Positions 52,951 to 64,000 of a stretch of 64,000 nucleotides of DNA are shown here, piece by piece (within the stretch, counting starts at the first letter, position 1; the number at the start of each line of letters is the position of its first letter). The translations under genes were made by a program, and so were the position numbers. Origin of the DNA: Buxus sempervirens. Taxonomy: Eukaryota; Streptophyta; Magnoliopsida; Buxales; Buxaceae. The notes below the pieces were generated by a model, which was given only the letters and a program-made list of their open reading frames with translations, was not told the origin of the DNA and searched no databases. The DNA lies in assembly GCA_947561395.2 (NCBI GenBank), contig OX387185.1, positions 44,278,602-44,342,601 of the forward strand. The letters are read 5' to 3'.

Positions 52951-53160
52951 ATAAAATCGTCTACTATATTATGCAAATTGCTCTGTGCTTTGATTGCGAG
53001 ATGCTGTCGTCTGGAACATCTTATGGTAAGCATTTTTTCATATGGGCCCCACTTGAAACATTTTCAACGATAAAAAACATTGACTGTAAGATGCTTAACA
53101 CAGCAACATCTCACGACCAAAGCATAAGGGCAATTGAGGTAAACATAGTAGACGATTTCA
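52951..53160. repeat. Foldback MITE (GAAATCGTCT family), copy 2
   Basis: Ends AAAATCGTCTACTAT and, complemented, TGAAATCGTCTACTATG; internal AGATGCT words facing AGCATCT words. An extra end copy (TAGTAGACGATTTCATCTCG) lies at 53191-53210. Confidence 0.65.
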
Positions 53161-53815
53161 TCTCTTTTTTCTTTTTTTTTTTTGGGTGAAATAGTAGACG
53201 ATTTCATCTCGACATGGGCTTTGTGGGACGTTGTTTATAAATTCAATACTAGACTTTGGTATTAATGGTGTCAGGGCACACGCTAGTCCAGGATGTGGAG
53301 CGGGCATGATTCTACCAAAAAAACAAAATGTGGAGTGGGCATGTGAATGCTCCGGCGGGGCGCATCGAGTGTCTCCGCCAGGTCTTCCCCGTAACAACAA
53401 GGGGGGCATTTTTGTCATTCAAACGTTTTCGGAGACGGTTTATCAACATTGTTTTCGTAAACTGCTGTAAAGTTTAACCTGTGTTACCAATGAGTACCGA
53501 TGAAACAAAAGCGAAATCCCGTCGTGAAAAGGTAACACATAGTGCTCCTTGCATGTCGACCTCCGATTTGAAATAATTGACAACTCGGGGTGACGCAGAG
53601 CATTGATGGCGAACCATGCTAGCGTCATGTAATCTTAACAGCTCTACCGTACAATTAGTGCACCATAGCTCTTTACCTGTCGAAACAATATTGGATCAGA
53701 AACCCATGGACCTATTGGCAACGTCCTTGTGGCATACACGCCAACAATTCTCCCTTTAAATATTTTCAACCCTTTTAAGAGGAGATTCTCTCTCCTGCCC
53801 GGCTTTTTTTCTCCC

Positions 53816-54187
53816 GAGGAAAAATTGGTTTTCAATGATATTTTTTAACATAATTCAGATTTAGTCTATCAACTCTTGCAAATTGTGAATTAGTAATAAT
53901 TTTTTAAATAGTTGAGATTTAATATCATTTTACTGTTCATGAAATTTTTTTTTGGAAGAATGCCCTCAAAAGACTTTGAAAACCTTTCCACCCATTTATG
54001 TACAAGTGAGGTTTGCAAGTTTTTTTAGGGTATTTTTGGAAGAAATTTTTTATGAATAATTAAAAGATACTGAATCTTAATTATTTGAAAAAATATCACT
54101 AATTTTCAATTTTAGAAAATTGGTCGACTTAATCTGAATTATTTTGAAAAGTATCACTAAAAACCTTTCGTAGCGAAACGTTTCCCC
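53816..54187. mobile_element. Diverged Mutator-like MITE related to 47996-48559
   Basis: Left GAGGAAAAATTGGTTTTCAA and right AAGTATCACTAAAAACC with cgtttcccc; shares AATATCACTAATTTTCAA-type internal words with the upstream copy. Confidence 0.5.
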
Positions 54188-54990
54188 ATCCCAAAAAATA
54201 AATAAATAAATAAAAAGGGGAAATTTTCTTGAGTTCTAACATTGGTAGAAACAAACTGGACAGGTCAATATCTATATTATTTGCCTTGATAGAGAATTGT
54301 AGGTGAGGTCAATGTCAATATTACCATGTTGGAAAAGTTTTGTAATATCTACCCTATAGTAAGGATGGTAGTAAGAATAATTTATTTGCTTGTTCTTTTC
54401 AAAGCCATAGAAGTGAAGTCAAGTATTAAAGCTTATAACTATCCAGTGGCTTAAAGCTTTTTCTTTTTATTAGGGAATGCACGCGATATGCATATAGCAA
54501 ATGAATTAGAAACCAAAAAATGGTAGTTATTTTTTATAATATACATGTGGCATTAACAATCCTAGGTGTTGAAGTAATTTTGAAAAAAAATTTGAAGGCA
54601 TTTTTAGTGTAGAATGTAAGGTAAAAAAGAGGGAGTTGGCTTTATATAAGTGCATAGATAAAAGTAAGAAGGCTTTTCTTGCTGAAAAAACTCTTCCTAT
54701 CAAATGTTCAATATGACAGAAAAAAATGCACACAAGGATACAATGTCATATTATATTTTCTAGAGCAAGTGCACCTCTAAAGCATCAAATTAATAAAACC
54801 CATTTTGAGGAGAAGTCACGAAACAACAAAAATCCACCACAATGAAGTATGAAAGAAAGAATTAGGGTTATAATAGCCTTAATCAAATTCTTACTAGGGC
54901 TGTGTAATGCCTTAGACCCATACCCAACAAGATATTGTCCGCTCTGGGCCCAATGGGCCCTCACAGATTTGTTCTCAAGGGATAACACGA

Positions 54991-55055
54991 GAAAACTTCC
55001 CAGTGATCACCCATCCTAGCATTGCTCTCACCTGAGCACGCTTAACTTCAGGGTT
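54991..55055 (-). other. 5S rRNA-like segment in Cassandra 3' LTR
   Basis: The minus strand reads TGAAGTTAAGCGTGCTCAGG, then GAGAGCAATGCTAGGATGGG and TGATCACTGGGAAG, matching the internal promoter and 3' part of plant 5S rRNA. Box A (AAGTTAAGCGTGC) is intact here; box C is one base off (GGGTGATC). Confidence 0.92.
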
Positions 55056-55385
55056 CAAAGGGGATTTAGTCCTGTGTTATGCCTTAAAAAGCCTCTTGCT
55101 TTGTAAGGGATCAAAAAACTATTTGTAGCATCCCCGAGTGTTGTGGGATCCCAACCATATGTACATCCTCGCTTGGTAGCTTGCCCAATGAGATTACCTA
55201 TTCACCCACCCACTCAGACAGCTAGGATGTCACATACTCCTCGCGTTGGGCCGAACCCCCATACTTTTCGGTCGGGGCAGTCTCTGATACCATTTGTAAC
55301 GCCTTAGACTTATACCCAACAAGATATTGTTCGCTTTGGGCCCAATGGGCCCTCACAAATTTGTTCTTGAGGGATAACATGAGAA

Positions 55386-55446
55386 AAATTCCCAGTGGTC
55401 ACCCATCGTAGCATTGCTTTCACTTGAGTACGCTTAACTTCAGGGT
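55386..55446 (-). other. 5S rRNA-like segment in Cassandra 5' LTR
   Basis: The same segment as in the 3' LTR but with AAGCGTACTCAAG and TACGATGGGTGACC, so box A has one change and box C another. Confidence 0.9.
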
Positions 55447-56814
55447 TTCAAGGGGATTTAGTCCCATGTTATGCCTTAAAAGGCCTCTTGCTTTGTAAGG
55501 GATCATAAGACTACTTATAGCATCCCCGAGCATTGTGGGATCCCAACCATATGCACATCCTCGCCTGATAGCTCACCCAGTGAGATTACCCATTCACCCC
55601 CCACTCAGACAACCAGGATGTCACAGGCTGGCAATTGGTCGAATACAGTATGGATCTTCTATGATTCGAATTCGAACCAAAAATAAAAATCTTATATTTG
55701 AATTCGATCCGAAATCTGACGAAATTTTATATGTGAATCCGAATTCGAAATCGAAATTATATATTGTATCCGAATTTGAAATTCAACCGAATAAATAACC
55801 GAAATCCATATTCGATCTGAATTAGATCCGATTTCAACTTAAAATTCAAAAGTCATTTTAAACTATTAAAGCAAATTTTAACTATCAAAACTAATGAGCC
55901 ATATAAATATGAAAGTAAGACATGAGTAAGGATGGTTCAACCATGGTTTATACAAAGTTTACCAATGGTTTAATGAAAAGTATATGATGATTTTGGTTCG
56001 GATTCTATTCGGATCGGATATGGACAGATTCGAATTCGGTCAAATCCGAAATTAGATATCTGTATTTGAACCACAGATCTGTATCTCATATCCGAATTCA
56101 AGATTTTCTGATTGGATTCGGGTTAGATTCAGATATATATCCGACCCATTGCCAGCCTTACTTCCTACACCATAACTCGTTTTCAAGGTTATTATAACAT
56201 TACTTAGGGTGGAATCATGAAAACACCTTTAACAAAAATTTTGGCCGTGGCGATTGCACACACCACTTAGCCCCTAAGTTCACTGATGAGATGGATCGAA
56301 CACAAATTGGTGGTAGATATTATGAATATCTACCCAAAAAAAAAAAAAGGTTTTTAGCTATAATTGAATTATGAAAATAAAAGGAATTTACCCAAGAAAA
56401 ATGGAAAACCTTCTTTAAAAAGATGAGACAAGTTCCAAGGCTACCCGCATTTTACTCAAGTGTGAATGTGTCACGTCGACCAACTCAAATGAAACATGTT
56501 AGTGATCAATATATATCATAGCGAGTGCATCTAGTCAGATGTTAGTGAGGATTGCACTCGATCGATTGATATGGGAATGGACTTTATTTTATCCACAACA
56601 GGCTCTGTTTCTTATTGAGTCTTAACTGCAAAATATATTAGTTCCTTTAAGAATCGAACTTGTCTACACCTAAATTCCTTCATAATGTGTGATATCTGCA
56701 TTCGGTTTATAAAATCAGTTTCTCTCTTTAGAAATGAATCTGCAGCTACAATACTACATTGTTGCCTCGGCATAAGGTGTTGTTGTTGGGATATCACACC
56801 TTATTTGGATATAG

Positions 56815-57035
56815 GGGGAATGAAATCGTCTGTGGCCTTTCCTTGAGACGGTCCTTGACGCAACCATGAGATGCTGCCATGTGGAGCATCTCATGGCCAG
56901 TGTTTTATCATGTGGGTTCCACTTAAAAACATTTAAAACAATGAAAAAATTTTGGCCGTGAGATGCTCAACATGGTAGCATCTCACGGCCGCATCAGGGA
57001 CCGTTTCAAGGAAAGGCCATAGACGATTTCTTCCC
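56815..57035. repeat. Foldback MITE (GAAATCGTCT family), copy 3
   Basis: Left GAAATCGTCTGTGGCCTTTC and right, complemented, GAAATCGTCTATGGCCTTTC, with arms of about 40 bp. Inner arms TGAGATGCTGCCATGTGGAG and TGAGATGCTACCATGTTGAG. GATATA lies at both borders. Confidence 0.75.
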
Positions 57036-57461
57036 GATATATGGTTATGTCTAGCACCATGTGGATGATTTAAAACACTTGAAAAATCATGTGACTACTT
57101 ATGATATATGAAGGGTTTCTAAGAGAGGTGATGGAAAGGGGTTTTGAGAGTGAGCTTCTACATCTCTTGAGACAAGAGAAGAGGGTTTTCCAACCTAAAG
57201 ATTAAAGGTTGAAGTAAGTGAAGGCATGAGAAGTTCTTGGATTCTCCACTGAAGAAGTCATTAAAGGTAACCTTGTGTCTTTATATTCTCTTGTATGTGA
57301 ATCATCAATCTTTGCTTGAGAGGACCACATTGTACTCATTCCTAATTAATTAGTGGAGCTTATCCCTTTGTTCCCCATGGATGTAGCTTAATATTGGATG
57401 AACCACGTAATTCCTTGCATCTTGAAATTGTGGTATGTGTGCTTTCTTGGTGTTTACACCC

Positions 57462-58426
57462 TGTACAGATAGACAAATAAGAAGAGGCCACGTGTCATCG
57501 ACATGGCCTTACTCAAGCAAATAGGCCACGTTGACATACACATAAGCCAGATACGCAGCTAAAGCCACGTAATCACATACGACAAACGTCCTCACAATTT
57601 TAAGGGATCATGTCACCATCAGCAGAAGGTCGATTGTTAGAGAGTGGGCGATTACGAGCAAGGAAGTTAGTCGTTTATGATTGTGGCTGAGAAGTTATTT
57701 CTCATGAACGGAAAACTGCAGATGACTAACCTCCATGAAGATCATGCAAGAGTGGGACGTTGAGCAACCGTCAGGAATGGCTATAAAAGGTGTAAGTTCG
57801 AAGAGCTCGAGGACAACCTCCACCAAAAACCGCAACCGGTTATCATAATGTTAATTTGATCATCTGTGATATTTATCCCCTCTCCTACACCCCAAACTGT
57901 AGCAAGAAGGATAAATTAGGACTTCTCTCATTGCTTCCAGTCGCAGTGACATCTTAGGCCCTTGTTTATTCCGATTGACGTCAGAACCCTGCCACTAGCA
58001 AGTAGGTTGAGGGCGCTCCTGACTCGCAGTTCTGTACCCCGATTACGCCTATAGGATTTCTAGCAGTCGGTCCCGAGACCGACTTTGATCAAGATCAAGC
58101 CAGATGACTTACGTACTTTTGGTTAAATAACAATCCTAGGTGAACCCCCGAATTGGCTTTGTTAGCAGCCGCCCCCTTCCTCCTGCTCTTATACTCCGAT
58201 TACGGCTGTAAGACCAGGATAGGTCGGTCCTGCGAACTCTATCAGTTTTCTTTTTGTTTTTATTTCCTTTTGGGGATTATCTATTGTAATCTACGGCCGT
58301 GTTCATCGGCCAATTTTATAATAAAGTGCTATGCCATCAACTGCTTTGATTTTCAAACACTTACAAGAACCCAAACGAAGGTTGAACCCCTAGTCTTCAT
58401 TCTATCGCTTGACCGATTTTATTACA
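57462..58426 (+). mobile_element. LTR-like unit of unknown family
   Basis: Starts TGTACAGATAG and ends TTTATTACA (965 bp), with a TATA-like CTATAAAAGG (57781-57790) and AATAAA (58320-58325) spaced as U3-R-U5. No target duplication or coding partner seen; the borders are uncertain. Confidence 0.35.
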
Positions 58427-61400
58427 GGTGACTTGTAGTACGGCTAAACCGATTGGGGTTTAGATTCGGAATAGGTGCCCAGGGTTAGGATCCAACCCGA
58501 AAACTTTGTATCAATCGATACTTGCACGCCCGCGCAGAGACACATCATCAACATCACCACGTGTCCACACCGGTCCAATTTCGGAGGAACACTTGGCTTG
58601 TGTGGTTACTATATCTTTATTAATATGGTTTGGAAGTTTGGAGATTCTCACTCCATAGGTCACACATCAATGGGAAGGATTGCTTCCGGTTGCATTAATG
58701 TACTTGGCCTTCCCAAGAGTTGTGATGGTTGCATTCAGTCTAAAAAAACAATTCCCTATTTCGAAATGAACTTTTAAACTGAATGCTCAAATGATACCAT
58801 AGTGTATGATTTTTTGGTGTAACCATTATGCCCCCTTGTTTGATTACTGATAGTCAACAATTATCTACACTAATCTTGCTTTCCTAAATTCTTAAGAATG
58901 CGTTTGTTTTGATTAATTTATAGGAAATGAAAAGAATGAAAAATAAACTTTCCATTGGAATTAGTATGCTTAATTCATGAGAAAATGTGGGTCCTTTGAA
59001 AAGTAACTTTCCAAATGAAATTTTTTTCTGCTGAGGCTCCTTTTGCATCCTTGTTCTTTGGCGTTGATTTTAGGAACTCACTTGATGGATTTGGAATGAG
59101 TTCCACCGATCAAAATGAGTTACATTAGAGCGGTTAAAGGGGTGTTTGGTTTCATTTGGGGAATGAGTGTTTCAAAAATAAGTTTTAGAAAATAAACTAC
59201 CATCCAAAATCACACCAAACAACACCTGTTTTCGGATTTTCAAAATTAGTTTTGCAAAAGTGCGGCAACGTACTTTATTATCTATAACTTATGGATTGAG
59301 CTTGAAACTTGTTTTAAAGATTCATCTAGACTTGTTATTTATGAAAACTTCTTTTAAGTTAAAACAATGGAAAACTTGTAATATTATAAGCTCTACAAGA
59401 ATCAACCAGCCGTCACCAAACATAAAAAATAACCTTTTTTCAACTTGTGCAAACATGGAACTCATTCCCTACTTCAAAATGAATGCCAAAAGAGGCCTTA
59501 TTATCTTCCATAAAAGTTGTTTTGATTTTATTAGTCTACAAATCAAAACACTAATCCAAATGGTTAGTCTTCATTTAGCTAAAAATGACAAAAAAAAAAC
59601 TGCAATTTTAGACCTTATTTCTCTTTTTATTATAAATAATAAACCTCCCATGGACGCTTGTAAAAATTTCATCCATGGAACTTTTTTTTTTGGTAAGCAT
59701 CTATGGAACTTCTCAGTCAATATACCAACTTCGGTGCGATTGATTTGATTTGAAATTTGGAAGCAAAGCAATAGAAATGCAAAAAAGAAGAGAAGACCTA
59801 GGAAAAGTGAAAAAAAAAAAAGAACAAAAAAAGAAAACCCTTGTATGGGGGAAAGAAAGAAAGAAAGAGACTCATAACTGAAACAAACGGAGATTTCATC
59901 AACATCAAAATGGCTAAGTCAATGTCCTGGAGGACTGATAACTATGGGCACAAAGTATCTCCACTTCCCACTTCCATCATAAGTAAAAAGGTCATGAGCA
60001 ATGAGATTGAGGAGGTTGGCCGCCCCGCACATCACTCTATTCTTGTTGAGGTTTCTTTCAAGCATCTTTTGCACGGTGGAGACCCAAGAAGACTAGGTGC
60101 CTGGTGGAAAGCATTTCTTCTAGTCCTAGAATCTAGTGGTGCCGCGATACCATTGGCTGGGGTGGTATTTGTGGTGTTTGGGGCCCTCTCTTGAAACAGG
60201 CATGCATCCGTCTATTTCACGTTGATACCACTGAGTGGTACCAGAGGAAACGGTCTCAGACTCTCAGGGTTATTACATGCTAAAACAGTTGATAATAAAT
60301 AAGAAATGTTTCAATAATTTGTCAAAAAATAAATAAAATGCTTTGAAGGATTATGAATTTATTTTTAAAAAATGAAATACAAAAAAAAAAAAAAATTATT
60401 CATTTTGAATAGGAGACTAGATTATGAATAAATTAATGCCTTTATTACAAGAGATACTCTCTACATGACCTTTTATGATGCGATGGTATCGATCGAGTAG
60501 CCCAACCGCTAAACCTGATTTTCTTTTTGAAAAGCAACGGCAGCGCGAGTTCTTGGGAAGAAGCAATGGACTGGTCTCCCTGCTTTTACCATACACGAAG
60601 TGACTTGTATGCACAGAATGCACCCCGGTAACGTTCTGGTGTCGGTTTTTGATTGGACGAATCAAGCGCACGCGTATCGGTCGATACGTTCTTTTTGATG
60701 ATTGAGATATGAGACGATGGATGGATGGCAAGCAACGGATCAAAGGGGCATATCCTTCTTCTAATCAAGATTTCGTTTCATAATGTTCACATTAAATGTC
60801 GATCGACAATGAAACATGAAAAGATAGGCTAAGTAGTTTCGCGGAATGGGATCTAACAAAATAAACGAAAGACCGGAGGCATATTTTGAGTGTGGCAGGG
60901 CTTTGGGGCTAAAAGCAACATCAAAATTGCAGTTTCCACCTCCCAATTGTCATCCTTATCTCTAGGTTTCTTTATACCTATGTTCTTTCTTTGTCATTAC
61001 GATTAGAGACAGTTTCCGACTGGAATACCGGACCGGGACCAGCCGATACCAATGCAGACCTAACCAATAGTAAAGTCAAACCCAACTTCTTTCAACTTTT
61101 GCAAACCCATCAAGGGAATGAGTTCATGGAATTGATTCCTTAATTTGAGGATGAATGGTCAAAGAAGCCTAGTTGTTAAGTTACCATATGTTGGGTCATT
61201 TCATATGCATAATTGCACCATTTTCCATTAGTCTAAGCTTTGGAATTTGTTCCTTCCTTTTATATACACACATACCCATCACACCTATTTCCTTGAGAAG
61301 CCTAGCTTCAGAAAGAAAACATTCGTTATGTGCATTGCCCACCTAGCATATACCCAATATACACGTATACACCCAACACGTTTACCGCCTTGGGGAGTGA

Positions 61401-62690
61401 GGATTTAGAGGAGATCCGTAGGCCTACAAACAGTGGCAACTCGAAATGTCTTAGTTAGAGGCATGTGGTTGAGCACTTTCCCTTTTATATTTATTATGTA
61501 TTTTACTATTTTGAGAATATAAATATCAATTTCCTAACTATTTTTTGAAGTTTTTGATTGGAGCTTAAGATATTCCTATAAATTTTTGGAAAGAATTGAT
61601 GAAATATCAGCATTTGAGTTTCACCTACGTTTGTTTGAAAGTGATATTCCTATGACAAGTGTTCAGGGGCATCTACACTCCTAGACGTTGCTTATGGTAC
61701 ATATAGACTAAGACACAAGTCATGGGTCGTAGGCCGGTTAGTGGTCGTTGAAATTTCTGTGACACTTATTACCATTAATTATCCTTTCTGCTAAGTAATA
61801 GAAAGTAGAAACCAAGATTTTTGCTATCGGGTCTTTGGTCATTGGTTATCTTTTTTTTTTTTTTATTATTATAAATTTACTACTTTAAGAAAATAAATAT
61901 TTGTTTGGTAACTAATTTTTAAAGTTCTTGATTAGGGCTTAAGATATTCCTATAATATATATTTTGAAATTGCCGGCTCTAAATAGTACAAAGCTGATAC
62001 CGGACTTGATCCTGAATATTTAATGTAAATGAATTTTATGGTTTTGGATACTCCTTTTACTTTGTGATGAATGTGTTTGAGTTGAAACTTAGCACGTATA
62101 ATGAGGTCATCATGTATACATACATGTAAATTAATTCCCACTGGTTTCTTAATGTGGTGCATTTCACTAGTGAAGCCCGTCACTGTTTTCATAAAAATTA
62201 ATTGAGAAAATGACTTCTCAAAATTTTTTTTGAATACCCTTTTTTTTTGTGAAGCAGCTTTTTGCTTAATTAGAAAAGAAATTGATTTTGATATATTTCG
62301 AATTAAAAAAAAAAAACTACATTTTCTAAGTGCAATCAACATTTAATACCACTCTACATCACATATTCATTTATAATTGGTAGATCACAGTAGTGCATGT
62401 ATGTCCCCCATTTAGAGTGTCAATTCACACAAAATTGTTCAAAAGTTAGGAATCTATGACCTTGACCCATCAACCTGCCCCCACCCACACTTAGATGTAT
62501 CCGTATGAACTGGTTTTGACTCCCTATTTGATGTAGGACAAGTGGGTCCCACGTTGTAGAATAATTAGTTAAAAGTATCATTCTTATTTGAGTTTTTTAG
62601 AATTAAATTTGTTTCCCTTACTTTTTTTTGGTAACATTGTTTCCCTTACTTATTTGAGTTGTATTATGTCTGTAAGTAGTTTTAGGTTGC
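58427..62690. other. Unassigned intergenic sequence
   Basis: No recognisable gene. ORFs of 162, 117 and 130 codons (59260-59748 plus, 59841-60194 plus, 61950-62342 minus) match no family I know and have no splice or promoter context. About 95 bp at 61494-61590 recurs at 61868-61960 (shared agcttaagatattcctata-like core). Confidence 0.4.
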
Positions 62691-62692
62691 GT

Positions 62693-62865
62693 TTCAGATT
62701 ATTGCTTAATTAAGCACTTAATTTCAACTTATGACTTATTTAACCATTTTTTGTATGTAAAAAATAATTAAATAAATTATAAATTGAATATAAAAAAAAT
62801 GGTTAAATAAGTCATAACTTGAAACTAAGTGCTTAATTAAGAAATTCCAAACGCAGTCTTAGACT
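62693..62865. repeat. Small hAT-type MITE
   Basis: Inverted arms around TGCTTAATTAAGCACTTAA / TAAGTGCTTAATTAAG with a central palindromic ACTTATTTAACCATTTTTT. Termini GTTGCGTTT and CCAAACGCAG; candidate 8-bp duplication agttttag / agtcttag (7 of 8). Confidence 0.6.
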
Positions 62866-63885
62866 TTGATCTTGACTCTTAGTTGTTTACTATGACTCCT
62901 AATTTAGTAGGTTTCTATCATGTCTTGGGTCTTTAGGTTGTATTTGGAACCTTGGATTTGGGGAGAAAAGAAAAGAAAATGCGAAAATTTAATTTTCTCT
63001 TGTTTGGTTTAGACGAAGGAAAATGAAATTTTCTTTCCAATGTAAAAAAATTTTTCTCCAAAAAAGTAGGAATTTTGAAAGAAAAGAAAATTCCCCATCA
63101 CTTATCATTATTCACACGACCCACCCACCCCACCACTAACTAATTATATAGAACAGTCAACACTGAACTTTCATTACAGCCGTAATCGCCCAAGTGAAGT
63201 TACAATGTCCGAAAGGTACGTGGAGATATCTTTGTCAATTCCCTGTTGAAGGCACGTCCAGATCCTCCGAACCTGCAACATCAAAGCTGCAAGTGGTCCT
63301 GGGATCCTATTGTCCATGGGGTTCTGGGTGTCGCTGCATGCATTCAATCGATACTAGAAAAGCCCGAAAGGAGAAAAGAAGAGTCCCATCCTGCCTTGCG
63401 TCTCTGTCGAAGGCCATGTGAAGCTTGTCTAAACAAATGCAGTTTTTAATGGCAGTGTTCGAAACCAGACCTTTCCAAGGGGCCCTTTGATGGCTGCTTG
63501 AGCAAAAATGGAGTCAAAATACTTCTTTGCAGCGATAGCCATAGATGGCTTTGATGGCTGCTTGAGCAAAAATGGCTTTCAAGCATGAGGGGAGGCCCGG
63601 TACTTGGTTTTTCTTCGTTGATCACATGCATGTTGTCAGTTCTAGGAGGGGGTTGGAACCTTTGAGTGTGTGGCCCAGAAAATTGTTGTGTTAATTCGTT
63701 TGATGAGAAATTAATCTGGGGAATGTGCATGTCACGTCGGATGGTAGGAAAGACATGTAACATGTAATGATGTACTTGATGTGTTGAGATCTACTTCTAA
63801 AATGAATTTCTCTTTTAAGGGTTTTCCCCCACCTGAAGCTCAAGGTTTGAACGAGGGAAGCTTCAATTGCTGAGTAGTTTCACAC
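62866..63885. other. Unassigned intergenic sequence
   Basis: No gene recognised. A 26-base direct repeat (starting TTTGATGGCTGCTTGAGCAA) occurs at 63486 and 63551. Confidence 0.4.
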
Positions 63886-63889
63886 TCAG

Positions 63890-64000
63890 ATGGGGGTTTT
63901 CATTACTTTCGGTTTTGTTTTGATTCCGAAAGTAACAAATCGAATTAATTAGTTCGGTTCGATTTTGGGTTGAAGGCTCAGTTAAAATTAACTGAACAGA
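63890..64000. repeat. Start of a hAT-like repeat cut by the window end
   Basis: GTTCGGTTCGATTTTGGGTT and TCAGTTAAAATTAACTGAAC resemble the ggttcggttcagttaacc interior of the element at 32668-33434. Confidence 0.35.

Larger units (their letters stand above)
54903..55625 (-). mobile_element. Complete Cassandra TRIM retrotransposon
   Basis: Non-coding retrotransposon with two LTRs (5' 55295-55625, 331 bp; 3' 54903-55234, 332 bp), a primer-binding site AATGGTATCAGAG (complement 55282-55294) and about 47 more internal bases. Perfect 5-bp target duplication GGCTG at 54898-54902 and 55626-55630. LTRs begin TGTGACATCC and end TTACA in element orientation and contain 5S rRNA-derived sequence, the hallmark of Cassandra. 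It depends on other retrotransposons for mobility. Confidence 0.95.
54895..56160. mobile_element. hAT-like MITE interrupted by a Cassandra TRIM
   Basis: The left end TAGGGCTG (54895-54902) is separated by Cassandra and continues GCAATTGGTCG at 55631. The right end, complemented, is TAAGGCTGGCAATGGGTCG. Target duplication attcttac (54887-54894) / cttcctac (56161-56168), 6 of 8. Without Cassandra the element is about 540 bp with gaattcgaa-type repeats inside. Confidence 0.75.

Noticed and set aside
54991..55446. Genuine 5S rRNA genes
   Set aside because: Only the internal and 3' part of 5S is present and it sits inside paired LTRs with a primer-binding site and target duplication, so it is Cassandra.
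55535..55798. ORF of 87 codons
   Set aside because: It crosses the Cassandra LTR border into hAT MITE sequence; a chance frame.
59841..60194. 117-codon ORF with a hydrophobic C-terminus
   Set aside because: No recognised domain, starts in A-rich simple sequence, and has no splice or promoter support.
61950..62342. 130-codon minus-strand ORF
   Set aside because: Lys/Phe-rich from homopolymer sequence with no family match; likely chance.
63194..63763. Overlapping ORFs near the right end (75, 67 and 105 codons)
   Set aside because: Mutually overlapping on both strands, no recognised domain, contains a local direct repeat.

Overview
The window is plant nuclear DNA. It is AT-rich and gene-poor, with two intron-split MIKC-type MADS-box genes in a dense mass of plant transposons: Ty1/copia relics, L1- and RTE-type LINEs, tRNA-derived SINEs, a Cassandra TRIM carrying 5S rRNA sequence, hAT- and Mutator-like MITEs, and a plastid rpoB fragment. 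The two genes belong to angiosperm flower-identity clades. The AP1/FUL-like gene ends in a FUL-type motif and has no euAP1 farnesylation motif. With the very long introns, this would fit a non-core-eudicot angiosperm with a large genome. That placement is inference; the species is not identified.

Both genes lie on the minus strand, head to tail. The upstream one (45686 down to 27658) is a SEPALLATA (LOFSEP/AGL2-AGL3 type) gene with 8 exons coding for 243 aa. The downstream one (21805 down to 7900) is an AP1/FUL (SQUAMOSA) type gene with 8 exons coding for 240 aa. All splice sites are GT..AG, and exons 2 to 6 of both genes have canonical family lengths (79, 62/65, 100, 42, 42 nt). This tandem SEP-SQUA order is an ancestral angiosperm arrangement, as in tomato RIN-MC and rice OsMADS34-OsMADS14. 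Both genes have an oversized intron 1 (14.7 kb and 12.2 kb) containing nearly all of the genic transposon load; their other introns are 76 bp to 1.1 kb.

Layout. 1-5.0 kb: decayed Copia element with a head-to-head inverted gag copy. 5.9-6.2 kb: plastid rpoB insertion. 7.9-21.8 kb: AP1/FUL-like gene; its intron 1 holds a 43-G run, a chimeric Copia with two gag regions and a nested LINE, and an L1 LINE relic. 21.8-27.6 kb: intergenic spacer with a truncated LINE, a 33-bp palindrome and a UDP-glucose dehydrogenase retro-pseudogene. 27.7-45.7 kb: SEP-like gene; its intron 1 holds RTE and L1 relics, three hAT-like elements (one inside a Copia relic), a palindrome-rich Mutator-type MITE, SINEs and tandem duplications. 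45.7-64 kb: upstream intergenic DNA with MITEs, a possible Tat/Ogre LTR and an intact Cassandra TRIM inside a hAT MITE.

SEP proteins act as bridging partners for AP1/FUL and other MADS proteins in floral complexes, so this linked pair plausibly encodes interacting factors. I see no bacterial-type system, CRISPR array, tRNA gene or other confident host gene.
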